DNA of 64,000 nucleotides from Kribbella soli (GCF_004331345.1 NZ_SJJZ01000004.1:124001-188000); one strand, 5' to 3'; shown: positions 1 to 8,239, counted from the first letter of the stretch. Notes: generated from the letters alone by a model not told the origin. A program made the numbers and translations.

Positions 1-64
1 GATCGCGGCACCGACCGACTACGAGGTCATGCGTTCGACTTCCCAGCAGGCCGAAGCCGGTTGA
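1..64 (+). CDS. C-terminal end of an unidentified protein (partial)
   Basis: The frame starting at base 2 is open to a TGA at 62-64 and encodes about 20 residues ending in QQAEAG. The gene would begin outside the window. It is too short to identify. Its stop lies just before the promoter of the next gene, which fits a real upstream gene, but an open frame this short can occur by chance. Confidence 0.35.
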   Translation, partial: IAAPTDYEVMRSTSQQAEAG

Positions 65-90
65 AGAAACGGACCATGGTCCGTTAATGT
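61..90 (+). promoter_or_regulatory. Promoter with 18-bp palindromic operator
   Basis: A -35-like TTGAAG (61-66) and a -10-like TAATGT (85-90) are 18 bases apart. The -10 ends 6 bases before the ATG at 97, which suggests a leaderless transcript. The spacer is filled by the perfect palindrome AACGGACCATGGTCCGTT (68-85). A protein bound there would block RNA polymerase. No regulator gene is adjacent inside the window; it may lie to the left. Confidence 0.6.
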
Positions 91-96
91 GGTGGC

Positions 97-576
97 ATGG
101 AGACGCGGGCGGGACTCGACCGGATCAACGAACTCGGGCAGCGGGATCATTTCCTGGCGGTAGCCATTACTCAGCGACGGTCCGGTGAGCCGGCCGCGTC
201 GGTGGTGAACGCCGGGGTGATCGACCATCCGGTGACCGGGGAGCCGGTCGTGGCGTTTGTTGCGCGTGGGGGCACCGCGAAGCTCGCGCACCTGCGGCGG
301 ACGCCTGCCGCGACGCTGGTGTTCCGCGCGGAGTGGGAGTGGATCGGCGTGAGCGGATCGGTCGAGCTGGCTGGTCCGGACGATCCACTGGCCGAGGTCG
401 ACGCGGAGCGGTTGCGGGTGCTGTTGCGGGACATCTACCACGCAGCGGGCGGCGTACATCCGGACCTGGAGGCGTACGACCGGGAGATGGTGGCGGATCG
501 GCGTACGGCGGTGCTGATCACGCCGGAGCACTTCACCAGCAATCCGTCCGGCGCCGACCACGAGGAGGACGAGTGA
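97..576 (+). CDS. Pyridoxamine 5'-phosphate oxidase-fold / F420-dependent family protein
   Basis: A 159-residue protein of the split beta-barrel flavin-binding fold. The pattern of N-terminal helix, then strands around VAFVARGGTAKLAHLRRTPAAT and FRAEWEWIGVSGSVEL, is typical of the small PNPOx-like and F420-dependent (FDOR-B) proteins of actinobacteria. The length is normal for the family. Known members reduce substrates with F420H2 or bind flavin; the substrate here cannot be told. The ATG follows a TAATGT -10 box by 6 bases, so it is probably translated leaderless. The stop overlaps the GTG of the DsbA-like gene (GTGA), so the two are probably co-transcribed. Confidence 0.8.
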   Translation: METRAGLDRINELGQRDHFLAVAITQRRSGEPAASVVNAGVIDHPVTGEPVVAFVARGGTAKLAHLRRTPAATLVFRAEWEWIGVSGSVELAGPDDPLAEVDAERLRVLLRDIYHAAGGVHPDLEAYDREMVADRRTAVLITPEHFTSNPSGADHEEDE

Positions 577-1253
577 ACGTCGTACCCGGGACGATTCAGG
601 TCTGGTCGGATTTGTTGTGTCCGTTCGCGCAGGTCGCGATTCACCGGCTCCGGACCGCTCGGGCCGAGCTCGGGCTGGACGGGGTGGTGCGGCTGGATCA
701 CCACACGTTCGCGCTGGAACTGTTCAACGGTCCGCACTCCCGGCCGGGGACCGACAGCGAGGCGGTCGGGCTCGGGCAGATCGCGCCTGAGATCGGGTTC
801 CGCCTGTGGACACAGCCCGACTGGACCTATCCGTCGACGGTGCTGCTCGCCGCCGAGGCGGTCCACGCCGCCAAGGCCCAGGGCTTACAGGCCTCGGAGG
901 ACCTCGACGCGGCGCTGCGCCGGGGCTTCTGGTTCGAGTCCCGGCCGATCGGTCACCGGCAGACCATCCTCGAGATCGCGGCCGACGTCGAGTCGGTCGA
1001 CGCCACCGAACTGGCCGCGGCCCTCGACGACGGCCGGGCACGATCCGCGGTGATGGGCGACCATGCCGTCGCGGTCACCGATGCCGTGCAGGGCAGCCCG
1101 CACCTCTTCCTCCCGGACGGCACCAACATCCACAACCCGGGCATCGAGGTGCGCTGGGAAGGCCCGTGGGCCTCCGGCTACCCGATCGCTCAGAGCAACG
1201 ACCCGGATTGGCCGAAACGCCTCCTGCACGCCGCCGCGGCACCCGGATCCTAG
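573..1253 (+). CDS. DsbA-family (FrnE-like) thioredoxin-fold protein
   Basis: The GTG start at 573 overlaps the previous stop, giving 226 residues. The N-terminus IQVWSDLLCPFAQVAIHRL is the first strand and active-site turn of DsbA/FrnE or 2-hydroxychromene-2-carboxylate isomerase relatives. The usual CPWC is CPFA here (Cys16, no second Cys), so it cannot act as an ordinary dithiol oxidoreductase. A thiol-transferase or isomerase role is possible. The late GSPHLFLPDG segment carries the cis-Pro loop of the thioredoxin fold (SP-H-LF). No signal peptide is seen, so it is likely cytoplasmic. Coupling to the upstream flavin/F420 gene suggests a joint redox role (inference). Confidence 0.8.
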   Translation: MNVVPGTIQVWSDLLCPFAQVAIHRLRTARAELGLDGVVRLDHHTFALELFNGPHSRPGTDSEAVGLGQIAPEIGFRLWTQPDWTYPSTVLLAAEAVHAAKAQGLQASEDLDAALRRGFWFESRPIGHRQTILEIAADVESVDATELAAALDDGRARSAVMGDHAVAVTDAVQGSPHLFLPDGTNIHNPGIEVRWEGPWASGYPIAQSNDPDWPKRLLHAAAAPGS

Positions 1254-1362
1254 ATTTCTGCCGGACTCGCGTCATGGTTCGGCAGGCCGAGCGTCTCAGG
1301 GCGTACGAGTCGCCCGCCGGCCAGGTGGGCGACCACCATCGGTAGTCAAACGGGGATCCGCC

Positions 1363-2127
1363 ATGTTGATCGACAAGCTGCGCAAACAGCTGCCCACCAC
1401 GACTGCGGCCGAGGCGCTGCTCGAGCCGGATCCAGCACCAACCCGAGGGCGGCATCGGCTGCGCGGGCCGAGCCATGACACGGTGTTCCGGCCGCTGCTC
1501 CAGGCGCTGGCGGGCGGATCGGATCCGATCCCGCATGCGGCCGCGGCAGGACGACGGCTGGCAGAACGCGAGGTTCCGCTGACGGCGGCCCTCGACGTAC
1601 TGCGGAAGACGTATGCGACCGTTGACGAGGAGCCGTCGTTCGAGGCGGTCCGGGCGTTGTGCCAGAGCTGGACCGAGTGCACGCTCACGTACCTGCATGC
1701 CTCGTCGTGCGAGGACGCCGGCACCGGACTCGCCACCACCCCGCACCTGCGGACCCGACTGACCGAGCTCTACCGGATCGCCGAGCGTCAGGGTTGGTAC
1801 CTCCCCGACACCCACACCCTGGTGATCACCGAATCGGTGGCAGCCCATCCCTGCGACTCCCAACTGGCCAACCTCGGCGGCGCGATCGGGACCGTGTTCC
1901 GCGAGCCGGAGGTCATCGCCCGACTGGGCGCCGCCCGGGTCGCCACGATCGTCCGCCTGGACGACCACTTCACCGAACACGTCGGCACGCTGCGCTCGAT
2001 GATCGGCTACTGGCCGGACAGCGATTCCGGCACGGCAGGAACGCCGCGGACCAAGATCTGGTCCGAACGCCTGCCAACGCTCTCCGACTGGTCGGACAGC
2101 TTCGTCAACGACCTCGCGCTGACCTGA
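1363..2127 (+). CDS. Hypothetical protein, possibly a degenerate signalling domain
   Basis: A 254-residue soluble protein with no signal peptide or membrane segment. I do not recognise it securely. The N-terminal half is helical (RRLAEREVPLTAALDVLRKTY), like the N-terminal input regions of RsbR/PucR-type regulators. The C-terminal half has alternating strands and helices (TLVITESVA, ATIVRLDDHF) that could be a decayed GGDEF-like or other alpha/beta domain. The ATG at 1363 gives the shortest complete frame with a plausible upstream gap. It is transcribed in the same direction as its neighbours but separated by 109 bases. Confidence 0.65.
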   Translation: MLIDKLRKQLPTTTAAEALLEPDPAPTRGRHRLRGPSHDTVFRPLLQALAGGSDPIPHAAAAGRRLAEREVPLTAALDVLRKTYATVDEEPSFEAVRALCQSWTECTLTYLHASSCEDAGTGLATTPHLRTRLTELYRIAERQGWYLPDTHTLVITESVAAHPCDSQLANLGGAIGTVFREPEVIARLGAARVATIVRLDDHFTEHVGTLRSMIGYWPDSDSGTAGTPRTKIWSERLPTLSDWSDSFVNDLALT

Positions 2128-2165
2128 GCTAGCGTTGGCAACTCACCGTGACGAAGGAGTTACTG

Positions 2166-2369
2166 ATGGCTGATGAAGAGGCCTGGAGCGGGGTTGTCGT
2201 CAAGAAGTCCCGGGCCATGTACGACGGCGCGAACCTCTACCGCAAGCTCGAGGTGGAGCTCGACGGCGGCGAGGTCCGCGACGTCAAGGTGAAGCGCGAC
2301 CTCTGGAAGCAGCTCGAGGTCGGCGACCGCGTGACCAAGGCAGCCGGCGCGGATCCGGCGCGCGGCTGA
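2166..2369 (+). CDS. Small hypothetical protein (67 aa)
   Basis: A strong Shine-Dalgarno GAAGGAG (2153-2159) lies 6 bases before the ATG at 2166, so the upstream in-frame start is rejected. The 67-residue product is charged and strand-rich (VVVKKSRAMYDGANLYRKLEVELDGGEVRDVKV... then GDRVTKAAG), resembling a small beta-barrel such as an OB or SH3 fold. The pattern of strand, turn and a late GDRV loop is shared with short actinobacterial proteins of unknown function. It is cytoplasmic. No role can be assigned. Confidence 0.75.
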   Translation: MADEEAWSGVVVKKSRAMYDGANLYRKLEVELDGGEVRDVKVKRDLWKQLEVGDRVTKAAGADPARG

Positions 2370-2392
2370 TCCCCGAGCTGACACCGATTGCT

Positions 2393-2950
2393 TCAGGCCG
2401 GGCCGGCGACGATCCGGGAGTAGTACGCGCGGGCGTCCGGTGTGCGGCCGGTGCCGAGCACGCGCAGGGCCTCTGCCAGGTCCGGGTAGTCCTGCTCGAG
2501 CAGGTGTGCGGCACTTTCGAGCTCGGCCGCCGACGCCACGGCCCGCAGTACGTCCTGGATCACCGTCACCGGATCCCCCGCCGGCTGCGGCCGGGCAGGC
2601 GCGGCCTCGGCGGGCTGGACCTCGGAGGTCACCATGGTCAGCGTGGAACGTTCGGCCGCCCGTACGTCGGCGAGCCGGCGCGACCGCTCGTCCTGCGAGA
2701 GCGCGTCCCACGCGGCGTCGCCGACCATGGCCTCCAGGTGCAGCAGCCGGGAGAGCACCGCGGGACTGCTGATCTTCGACCGATGACCGGACATCAGCTG
2801 CGACAACATCGGCGCCGAAAGTCCCAGCACCCCGGCAAGTTGCGCCTGCGAAAGGCCCAGCCGCGCCAGCAGCCGGGCGAACCGGTCGCCGAGCGGCTCG
2901 CCGTACCATTCGATCTGCCGCTCGACGTTGCGGGTGTGCGCGTCGGTCAC
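2393..2950 (-). CDS. XRE-family helix-turn-helix regulator
   Basis: A 185-residue regulator with an N-terminal HTH at about residues 21-60 (FARLLARLGLSQAQLAGVLG...SAPMLSQLMSGHR), the usual XRE layout of five helices. A variable C-terminal helical half probably serves for dimerisation or sensing. The GTG start at 2950 is chosen because GGAGGA lies 4 bases upstream (2954-2959). It is divergent from the VWA protein gene, and the shared 86-base gap carries repeated TGCAAA hexamers, so it most likely controls itself and the VWA gene. The ligand is unknown. Confidence 0.85.
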   Translation of the reverse strand: MTDAHTRNVERQIEWYGEPLGDRFARLLARLGLSQAQLAGVLGLSAPMLSQLMSGHRSKISSPAVLSRLLHLEAMVGDAAWDALSQDERSRRLADVRAAERSTLTMVTSEVQPAEAAPARPQPAGDPVTVIQDVLRAVASAAELESAAHLLEQDYPDLAEALRVLGTGRTPDARAYYSRIVAGPA

Positions 2951-2971
2951 TTTTCCTCCGGAACTTTGCGG

Positions 2972-3022
2972 TTGCAAATCACAAATGCAAACGCTAGGGT
3001 CATCATTGTTCCGATCTGCAAA
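2972..3022 (+). promoter_or_regulatory. VWA gene promoter with repeated TGCAAA boxes
   Basis: TTGCAA (2972-2977) and TAGGGT (2995-3000) are 17 bases apart and form a good -35/-10 pair for the gene at 3037. The hexamer TGCAAA occurs at 2973-2978, 2986-2991 and 3017-3022, with a fourth copy inside the coding start (3093-3098). The first overlaps the -35 and the second is in the spacer, so these are candidate binding sites for the divergent XRE regulator. Confidence 0.6.
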
Positions 3023-3036
3023 CACTGGGAGTAGCA

Positions 3037-4947
3037 ATGATACGCCGCGCTGCACTGTTAGCCGTAGTCGGGCTCGCCATCGCGTTAACGTCTGCAAACG
3101 CAGCCGCGACCCCGGCCGCCGACCCGTACTCGCCGGTGATGGTCGTGCTGGACTCGTCCGGGTCGATGAAGGCACGGGACGCCGGCGGCACGGGCACCCG
3201 GATGGACGCCGCCAAGCGCGCCGTCTCCACGATGGTCGACGGCCTTCCGGCGGAGGCCCGGGTCGGGCTCACCATCTACGGCGCGGGCACCGGCTCGGCC
3301 GGATCCGAGAAGGCCGCCGGCTGCAAGGACGTCCAGGTGGTCCAGCCGGTCGGCGCGGTGAACAAGCCGGCGCTGAAGGCCGCGGTGAGCCGCGCACAGG
3401 CTCGCGGCTACACCCCGATCGGCCAGTCGTTGCGGACCGCCGCGGCGCAGCTTCCCGCCGAGGGGCAGCGCTCGATCGTGCTGGTCTCCGACGGCGAGGA
3501 CACCTGCGCGCCGCCGCAGCCGTGCGAGGTCGCCAAGGAGCTGCACCGGCAGGGCATCGACCTGCACGTTCACACCATCGGATTCCGGGTCGGCGCCGCC
3601 GCCCGCGCGCAGCTCGCCTGTATCGCGCAAACCACCGGCGGTACGTACCACGACGCCGACGACGCCGGCACGCTGACCGGCGTACTCGGACGCGTCACCG
3701 AACGGGCACTGCGGCATTACGAGCCGGTCGGCAAGCCGATCACCGGGACGAACGACCCGACCACGGCGCCGCTGGTCGCCCCCGGCCAGTACGTCGACAC
3801 TCTCAACTCGCAGGAAGAGCGCTTCTACGCGGTCGATCTGAAGGAGGGCGAGACGCTGTACTTCGCCGGCACCGCGATCTTCCCGCGCGGCAACGTCCGC
3901 GACATCGAAGCGCTGGACATTCGCATCACCGGCCCGGGCGGCGCCGACTGCTACAAGCGCGAACGGCAACTGCACACCCGCGCCAAGGCCGACGGCGGCA
4001 GCCTGAGCACTGTGCTGCGCTGGGACGAACTGGCGGACGGCACCGGCCAGAGCAGGACCTGTGACGAAGCGGGCCGCTACACGCTGCGGCTGACCCGCGA
4101 CAACAAGGGCACCGACCGCGTGCCGGTCGAGCTGCTGGTCCGGGTCGAGCCGCCGGTCACCGGCGGAAAGGGCGATCCCGCGCAGGCCGCGCTGGTCCAG
4201 TTCGCGGGACAGCCGGCCGGGGCCGGTCAGGCGGTCCGTGGCGGCGGTTCCTTCAACGAGGCCACCACGCTGGCCGGTTCGGGCCGGTACGCCGAGACGG
4301 TGTACTACGGCGAGCAACTGTTCTACCGCGTCAAGCTGGACTGGGGTCAGGGGCTCGCGTACCGGATCACGTACGGCGGGGTGCCGGACGGGGAGACCGT
4401 CAACGTCGCGACGTCCCTGTTCAACCCGGTGCGGGACGAGATCGACAGCGACACCACGGCGTACACCGGGAACACGATGACGCTGCCGTTCGACGGCAAG
4501 CCGATCGCCACGACCCGGGTGATGTACCTGAACCGCGACGGGGGCGCCGCGGACATCCGGAAGATGGCCGTCGACGGCTGGTACTACATCATGGTCAAGC
4601 TCGGTGCGGCCGATGGTGCGGGCGGCGTACCGGTCAAGATCGACCTGGCGGTGGCAGGTACCAAGGTGAGCGGGCCTGAGTACAGCTCCGTGGGCAGCAC
4701 GCCTGAGGCGACGCCGAGCGCCGAACCGTCGTCGAGCGAGTCGTCGAGCAGCTCGCCGTCCTCGTCGCCGGAGGGTGGCTCGGGCACTGCGAGCGGGCCG
4801 ATCGACGGTCGGGCGAACTCGGACGACTCCAGCTCTGCGCTCCCCTGGGTGATCGGAGGAGCGGCCGGACTGCTCGCGGTGGCGGGTGTGGCGATCGCGC
4901 TGATCCTGCGCGGCCGGCGCCCGTCGGGACCGAGCCGGCCCTACTAG
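3037..4947 (+). CDS. Secreted, membrane-anchored von Willebrand factor A protein
   Basis: A 636-residue exported protein. Residues 1-28 form a signal peptide ending near ANAAATPAA. A VWA domain follows with the metal-ion-dependent adhesion motif DSSGS at residues 39-43 and the later SDGEDTC segment. A large beta-rich middle region (FAGTAIFPRG, YRVKLDWGQG) has no firm family match. A Ser/Pro-rich linker (about 555-590) leads to one transmembrane helix (WVIGGAAGLLAVAGVAIALI) and a short Arg-rich cytoplasmic tail, so the VWA domain faces outside. Start: ATG with GGGAG just upstream. Its stop overlaps the kinase stop tail to tail. Metal-dependent binding of a protein or surface ligand is the likely role. 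Confidence 0.88.
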   Translation: MIRRAALLAVVGLAIALTSANAAATPAADPYSPVMVVLDSSGSMKARDAGGTGTRMDAAKRAVSTMVDGLPAEARVGLTIYGAGTGSAGSEKAAGCKDVQVVQPVGAVNKPALKAAVSRAQARGYTPIGQSLRTAAAQLPAEGQRSIVLVSDGEDTCAPPQPCEVAKELHRQGIDLHVHTIGFRVGAAARAQLACIAQTTGGTYHDADDAGTLTGVLGRVTERALRHYEPVGKPITGTNDPTTAPLVAPGQYVDTLNSQEERFYAVDLKEGETLYFAGTAIFPRGNVRDIEALDIRITGPGGADCYKRERQLHTRAKADGGSLSTVLRWDELADGTGQSRTCDEAGRYTLRLTRDNKGTDRVPVELLVRVEPPVTGGKGDPAQAALVQFAGQPAGAGQAVRGGGSFNEATTLAGSGRYAETVYYGEQLFYRVKLDWGQGLAYRITYGGVPDGETVNVATSLFNPVRDEIDSDTTAYTGNTMTLPFDGKPIATTRVMYLNRDGGAADIRKMAVDGWYYIMVKLGAADGAGGVPVKIDLAVAGTKVSGPEYSSVGSTPEATPSAEPSSSESSSSSPSSSPEGGSGTASGPIDGRANSDDSSSALPWVIGGAAGLLAVAGVAIALILRGRRPSGPSRPY

Positions 4948-6305
4948 CTGACCTTCACCCAGAGGTACGACGATCCTTGCTGGCGGCACTCAACCCGAGT
5001 GCCGTCAGCAGCCGTTTCTACCGAGCCGGCCGCCTGCCATCCGCACGGTTGGCCGGCCCGGATCTGCGGATCCGCGGACCGGGTCGCCGGGGTCGCCGGT
5101 GTCACGCCGGTCGTGCCCGGACCTCTGGTAATCGGTCCGCTGACTGACGTCGAGCTCTCGGACGATCCGGTAGGCGACGGTGAAGCACCCGACGGCGGAG
5201 GCTGATCCCCGAACGGATCGAACACCGCGAGCAACGCAGCACCCCCGCCCCCGACCACCGCCACCATCACAGCCACCGCAACAACAACCGCCGTACGCCG
5301 CCCAACACGGCCACCCGCCCGCCGAACCTCACCCCGCTGCGAGGCCTCCCGCGCGGGCGGATGGTTGGCCTGGGCGTCGTGGGGTGGGTGTTCCTGGGCG
5401 GGCGTGTGCCCTTCGTCCTCGGGAGATGCGGGGGCTGCGTCCTGGAGCGTGGGGGTTGGGCTGGTGGCGGGGAGTTGGGGTAGGTGATCGAAGACCTCGA
5501 TGAGTTCGCCGTCGGGGGTGTGGGCTGGGACCGCGAGGGGCTCGGCCAGGGACGGGGCGAGGGCGGCGAGGGCTTCGGCCGCGGATTCCGGGCGGGTCGT
5601 CGGATCGGGTTGGGTCAGGGCGGCGACCACGTTCCAGATCGGGTCGGTGGCGTCCGGCGGACGCGTCGGCAGGGATCCGCGTTCGGGAGGCTCCGCGCCG
5701 GTGAGCAGCTGCCAGGCGGTGACGCCGGCGGCGTACAGATCCTGGCGTGGCGATGGCGCGGCCCCGGCAAGTACCTCCGGAGCCAGGTAACCCGGCGTAC
5801 CGACGACCGTCCCGTGGACCGTCAGTCTCGGCTCCCCCAGCGCGATCGCGATACCGAAGTCGCTCAACCGCAGCATCGGCCGCGCAGTGCCCGTTGTCTC
5901 GAGCAGCAGGTTCGCGGGCTTGACGTCGCGGTGCAGAACACCAGCGGTGTGGATCTTGTCGAGCGCCCCGAGCAGCTGACCCAACAGCTCGGCAGCAAGC
6001 CGCGGCGGAAGCGGTCCGAAGTCCGCCACCAGGTTGTCCACGGATCCGCCGCCGACGAGATCCATCGCCAGCAACGCCATGTCGTCGTCGGCCGCCCAGC
6101 CGTACGGCGACAGCACGTTCGGGTGATCGAGCCGGCGCCCCTGCTCACGGACGAAACGCAACAGCGCACCGGCATCGCGCTGCCGCAGCACCTTGGCCGC
6201 GCACAGCCGCTCCTGCCGCCGGTCCCAGGCCCGCCACACGGTGCCTGCTCCACCGACCCCGATCGGGTCGATGAGCTCGAACCGTCCGGCGAACACATCC
6301 GGCAC
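4944..6305 (-). CDS. Membrane serine/threonine protein kinase (PknB-like)
   Basis: A 453-residue kinase. The N-terminal domain has the glycine loop GVGGAG (16-21), catalytic-site Lys38 (CAAKVL), HRDVKPAN with Asp127, and DFG at 149-151, followed by GTPGYLAPE. All catalytic elements are present, so it should be active. A Pro/Ala-rich linker leads to one transmembrane helix (TAVVVAVAVMVAVVGGGGAAL) and a Ser/Thr/Pro-rich outer region. This ends in a small domain with two cysteines (QPCGWQAAGSVE, VECRQQG). No PASTA repeats are present. The stop shares CTAG with the convergent VWA gene. Substrates are unknown. Confidence 0.9.
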   Translation of the reverse strand: MPDVFAGRFELIDPIGVGGAGTVWRAWDRRQERLCAAKVLRQRDAGALLRFVREQGRRLDHPNVLSPYGWAADDDMALLAMDLVGGGSVDNLVADFGPLPPRLAAELLGQLLGALDKIHTAGVLHRDVKPANLLLETTGTARPMLRLSDFGIAIALGEPRLTVHGTVVGTPGYLAPEVLAGAAPSPRQDLYAAGVTAWQLLTGAEPPERGSLPTRPPDATDPIWNVVAALTQPDPTTRPESAAEALAALAPSLAEPLAVPAHTPDGELIEVFDHLPQLPATSPTPTLQDAAPASPEDEGHTPAQEHPPHDAQANHPPAREASQRGEVRRAGGRVGRRTAVVVAVAVMVAVVGGGGAALLAVFDPFGDQPPPSGASPSPTGSSESSTSVSGPITRGPGTTGVTPATPATRSADPQIRAGQPCGWQAAGSVETAADGTRVECRQQGSSYLWVKVS

Positions 6306-6352
6306 CCCGTGGACCTCCTAGTACGTCGCAGCTGGACGCACACCGTATTCCA

Positions 6353-6871
6353 TCACGATGCCCAGTCGGCCCTGCTGATCGAGAAGCGCCGGTAGTAGCT
6401 CGCGGCCCCGAGCAACGATTCGTCCTCCCCGCGACCGGTCTCCGTCATGCCGAGTGCCGCCAGGATGCGCACGGATGCCCGGTTGGCGTCCACCGCCTCG
6501 GCCCAGATCTCCTGGAGCCCCAGTACGTCGAACCCGTACTCGAGCCCGAGCCGCGCCACGATCCCGCCCAGGCCGAGTCCCCAACGGTCGGAAGGCCCGA
6601 TGACGTAGCCCAGTTCGCGCCGATCCGGCTCCGCACCGGCCAGATCGACGTACCCAACCACTTCGTCGCCGGCAACTGCCGCACGGCGGAGATGGTCCGG
6701 TATCGGGCGTTCGATCAGCGCCCGCCAGTGCGCCTCGAGCTCAGCCGCGGGCAGGTCCACCGTCCAGCCGGCATGCTCACAGAAACGCCGATCGCGCCCC
6801 CACGACACGTAGCTCGCGAGATCCGCCAGTTCGAGCGAGCGCAGGAAGATCCGCTCCGCGGGAGAGTGCAT
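6353..6871 (-). CDS. GNAT-family N-acetyltransferase
   Basis: A 172-residue protein of the RimJ/RimL branch of GNAT enzymes. Residues from IFLRSLELADLASYVSWGRD form the first strand and helix. The acetyl-CoA pyrophosphate loop is DRWGLGLGGIVARL, and the C-terminal NRASVRILAALGMTETGR is the usual terminal motif of this branch. It would transfer acetyl groups from acetyl-CoA to an amine on a small molecule or protein N-terminus; the acceptor is unknown. It lies in a minus-strand run, 9 bases upstream of the next membrane protein gene. Confidence 0.85.
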   Translation of the reverse strand: MHSPAERIFLRSLELADLASYVSWGRDRRFCEHAGWTVDLPAAELEAHWRALIERPIPDHLRRAAVAGDEVVGYVDLAGAEPDRRELGYVIGPSDRWGLGLGGIVARLGLEYGFDVLGLQEIWAEAVDANRASVRILAALGMTETGRGEDESLLGAASYYRRFSISRADWAS

Positions 6872-6880
6872 GTGAGCACC

Positions 6881-7321
6881 CTAGGCCTGCCGCTGGAGCC
6901 CGCCGTTCGCGCGACCTGGCGTCAGCATCACCACGAGCGCGCCGGTGACGAGGTAGATCACTTGCAGGAAGTGGAATCCACGGATCGAGGCCAGCTCTCC
7001 GATGATCCAGAACACCATGACGGTCCCTGCAACGATGCCGGCGAGTTGCCAGCCGTCGATGCGCTTGACCAGAACGGTGGCGGCGATCAGAGAGGTGCCG
7101 CCGACCAGGGCCATCAGGATCACACCGGGGAAGTAGTTGCTGGGAAAGTCGGTGTGCCGAACCCAGGACGGCTGCTCGGGGATCCAGTCCATCATCAGCG
7201 CGAGCCCTCCGGCCACGGCACTGACCCCGTTGAACAGCAACAACCCGAGCAAGATCTTGTCCTGCCGACCCAGACGTGCTGGCAGCGGTAGAACACCGCC
7301 GAGCTTCCGATCAATCACCAT
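6881..7321 (-). CDS. Hypothetical four-helix membrane protein
   Basis: The ATG at 7321 is chosen because GGAGGGG sits 6 bases upstream; an ATG 33 bases earlier lacks a good ribosome site. The 146-residue product has four predicted membrane helices: ILLGLLLFNGVSAVAGGLALMM, YFPGVILMALVGGTSLIAATVL, LAGIVAGTVMVFWIIGELA, and FLQVIYLVTGALVVML. Similar small four-helix proteins are common in actinobacteria without known function. It is co-directional with the GNAT gene and may be in its operon. Confidence 0.7.
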   Translation of the reverse strand: MVIDRKLGGVLPLPARLGRQDKILLGLLLFNGVSAVAGGLALMMDWIPEQPSWVRHTDFPSNYFPGVILMALVGGTSLIAATVLVKRIDGWQLAGIVAGTVMVFWIIGELASIRGFHFLQVIYLVTGALVVMLTPGRANGGLQRQA

Positions 7322-7458
7322 GACGATCCCCTCCGCCCCCAGCATGATCCGCACCGGGGACCGCCTTCAGGGTCCATCGACCCCTCATCGCCAGACAACC
7401 GTCCCCCGAAGACGAGGCGCCGCCGGCGTTCTCTGACCGTTCGACTTGGTCCTGCGGA

Positions 7459-8178
7459 TCAATCCGCGGCAGCCTCGCGGATCAGACGCACTGCCTCGGG
7501 TGCGCCGCCGTCCCACGCCGGTCCGTGGCCGGGCAGCACCCAGGTGGCGTTCACGTCTCCCAGCCTGTCGAGCGACGCGATCGCCTGGTTCGGCTCGAGC
7601 GTGAACGGCGCCGGCTTCGGGCCGGTCGCGCCGGTCAGCACGTTCCTCGTCGTGAACGTGTCGCCGAGGAACACCGCGTCGACAGCCGGAACATGCACGG
7701 CGACACTGCCCGGTGTGTGCCCAGGCATGTGGATGATCCGTGGCGCGCCGGGGATGTCGAGCACCTCGTCGACCGCGACCGTCTGGAGACCGGTCGCGGG
7801 CGGGATCCGGAGACCGCCGTGCCGTGCGGAGTACCACAGGAAGCTCGCGAGCGGCCCCACCTTGATCGGGCCCCATCCGGAGTTCGGCTTCTTCACGTCC
7901 AGCCGGGCGCGCGGCGCGTCGGCCTCATGGATGTACGCCGCGATGCCCTTCTCGGCGTACAGCCTGGCAGCGAAGCCGATGTGGTCGGTATCGCCGTGGG
8001 TCAGGACCAGCGCCCGCACGTCGTCGAGCGAGAGTCCCAGCTCCTCCAACTCGGCCTGCAACAACTTCCAGTAGCCCGGCAGGCCCGCGTCGATCAGGGT
8101 GACCCCGTCGCCGGTGACGACGAGGTAGCTGTTGACGACGTCCGAACCGATCCGGTGCAGCCCATCGGCGATCCTCAC
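7459..8178 (-). CDS. MBL-fold metallo-hydrolase
   Basis: A 239-residue metallo-beta-lactamase-fold enzyme. The metal-binding motif reads THGDTDHIG, an HxDxDH-type site in which the first position keeps His. Further ligands are in HMPGHTPGS, FLGDTF and PGHGPAWDGG. It probably binds two zinc or iron ions and cleaves an ester, thioester or lactone. Start GTG 8178 has AAGGAG 8 bases upstream. It is divergent from a TetR gene with a palindrome between them, so expression is probably controlled by that regulator. Confidence 0.88.
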   Translation of the reverse strand: MRIADGLHRIGSDVVNSYLVVTGDGVTLIDAGLPGYWKLLQAELEELGLSLDDVRALVLTHGDTDHIGFAARLYAEKGIAAYIHEADAPRARLDVKKPNSGWGPIKVGPLASFLWYSARHGGLRIPPATGLQTVAVDEVLDIPGAPRIIHMPGHTPGSVAVHVPAVDAVFLGDTFTTRNVLTGATGPKPAPFTLEPNQAIASLDRLGDVNATWVLPGHGPAWDGGAPEAVRLIREAAAD

Positions 8179-8222
8179 GACATGCGCTCCTTCTTGCTCA
8201 GCCCACGCCGACGCGCAGTGAT

Positions 8223-8239
8223 GGCTACACTATGTAGCC
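8223..8239. promoter_or_regulatory. TetR operator, 17-bp inverted repeat
   Basis: GGCTACA and TGTAGCC form perfect 7-base arms around CTA. The site lies between the divergent MBL hydrolase and TetR genes, overlapping TANNNT-like boxes on both strands (TACACT 8226-8231 plus; TAGTGT 8227-8232 minus). It is the expected position for a TetR dimer repressing both genes. Confidence 0.75.
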
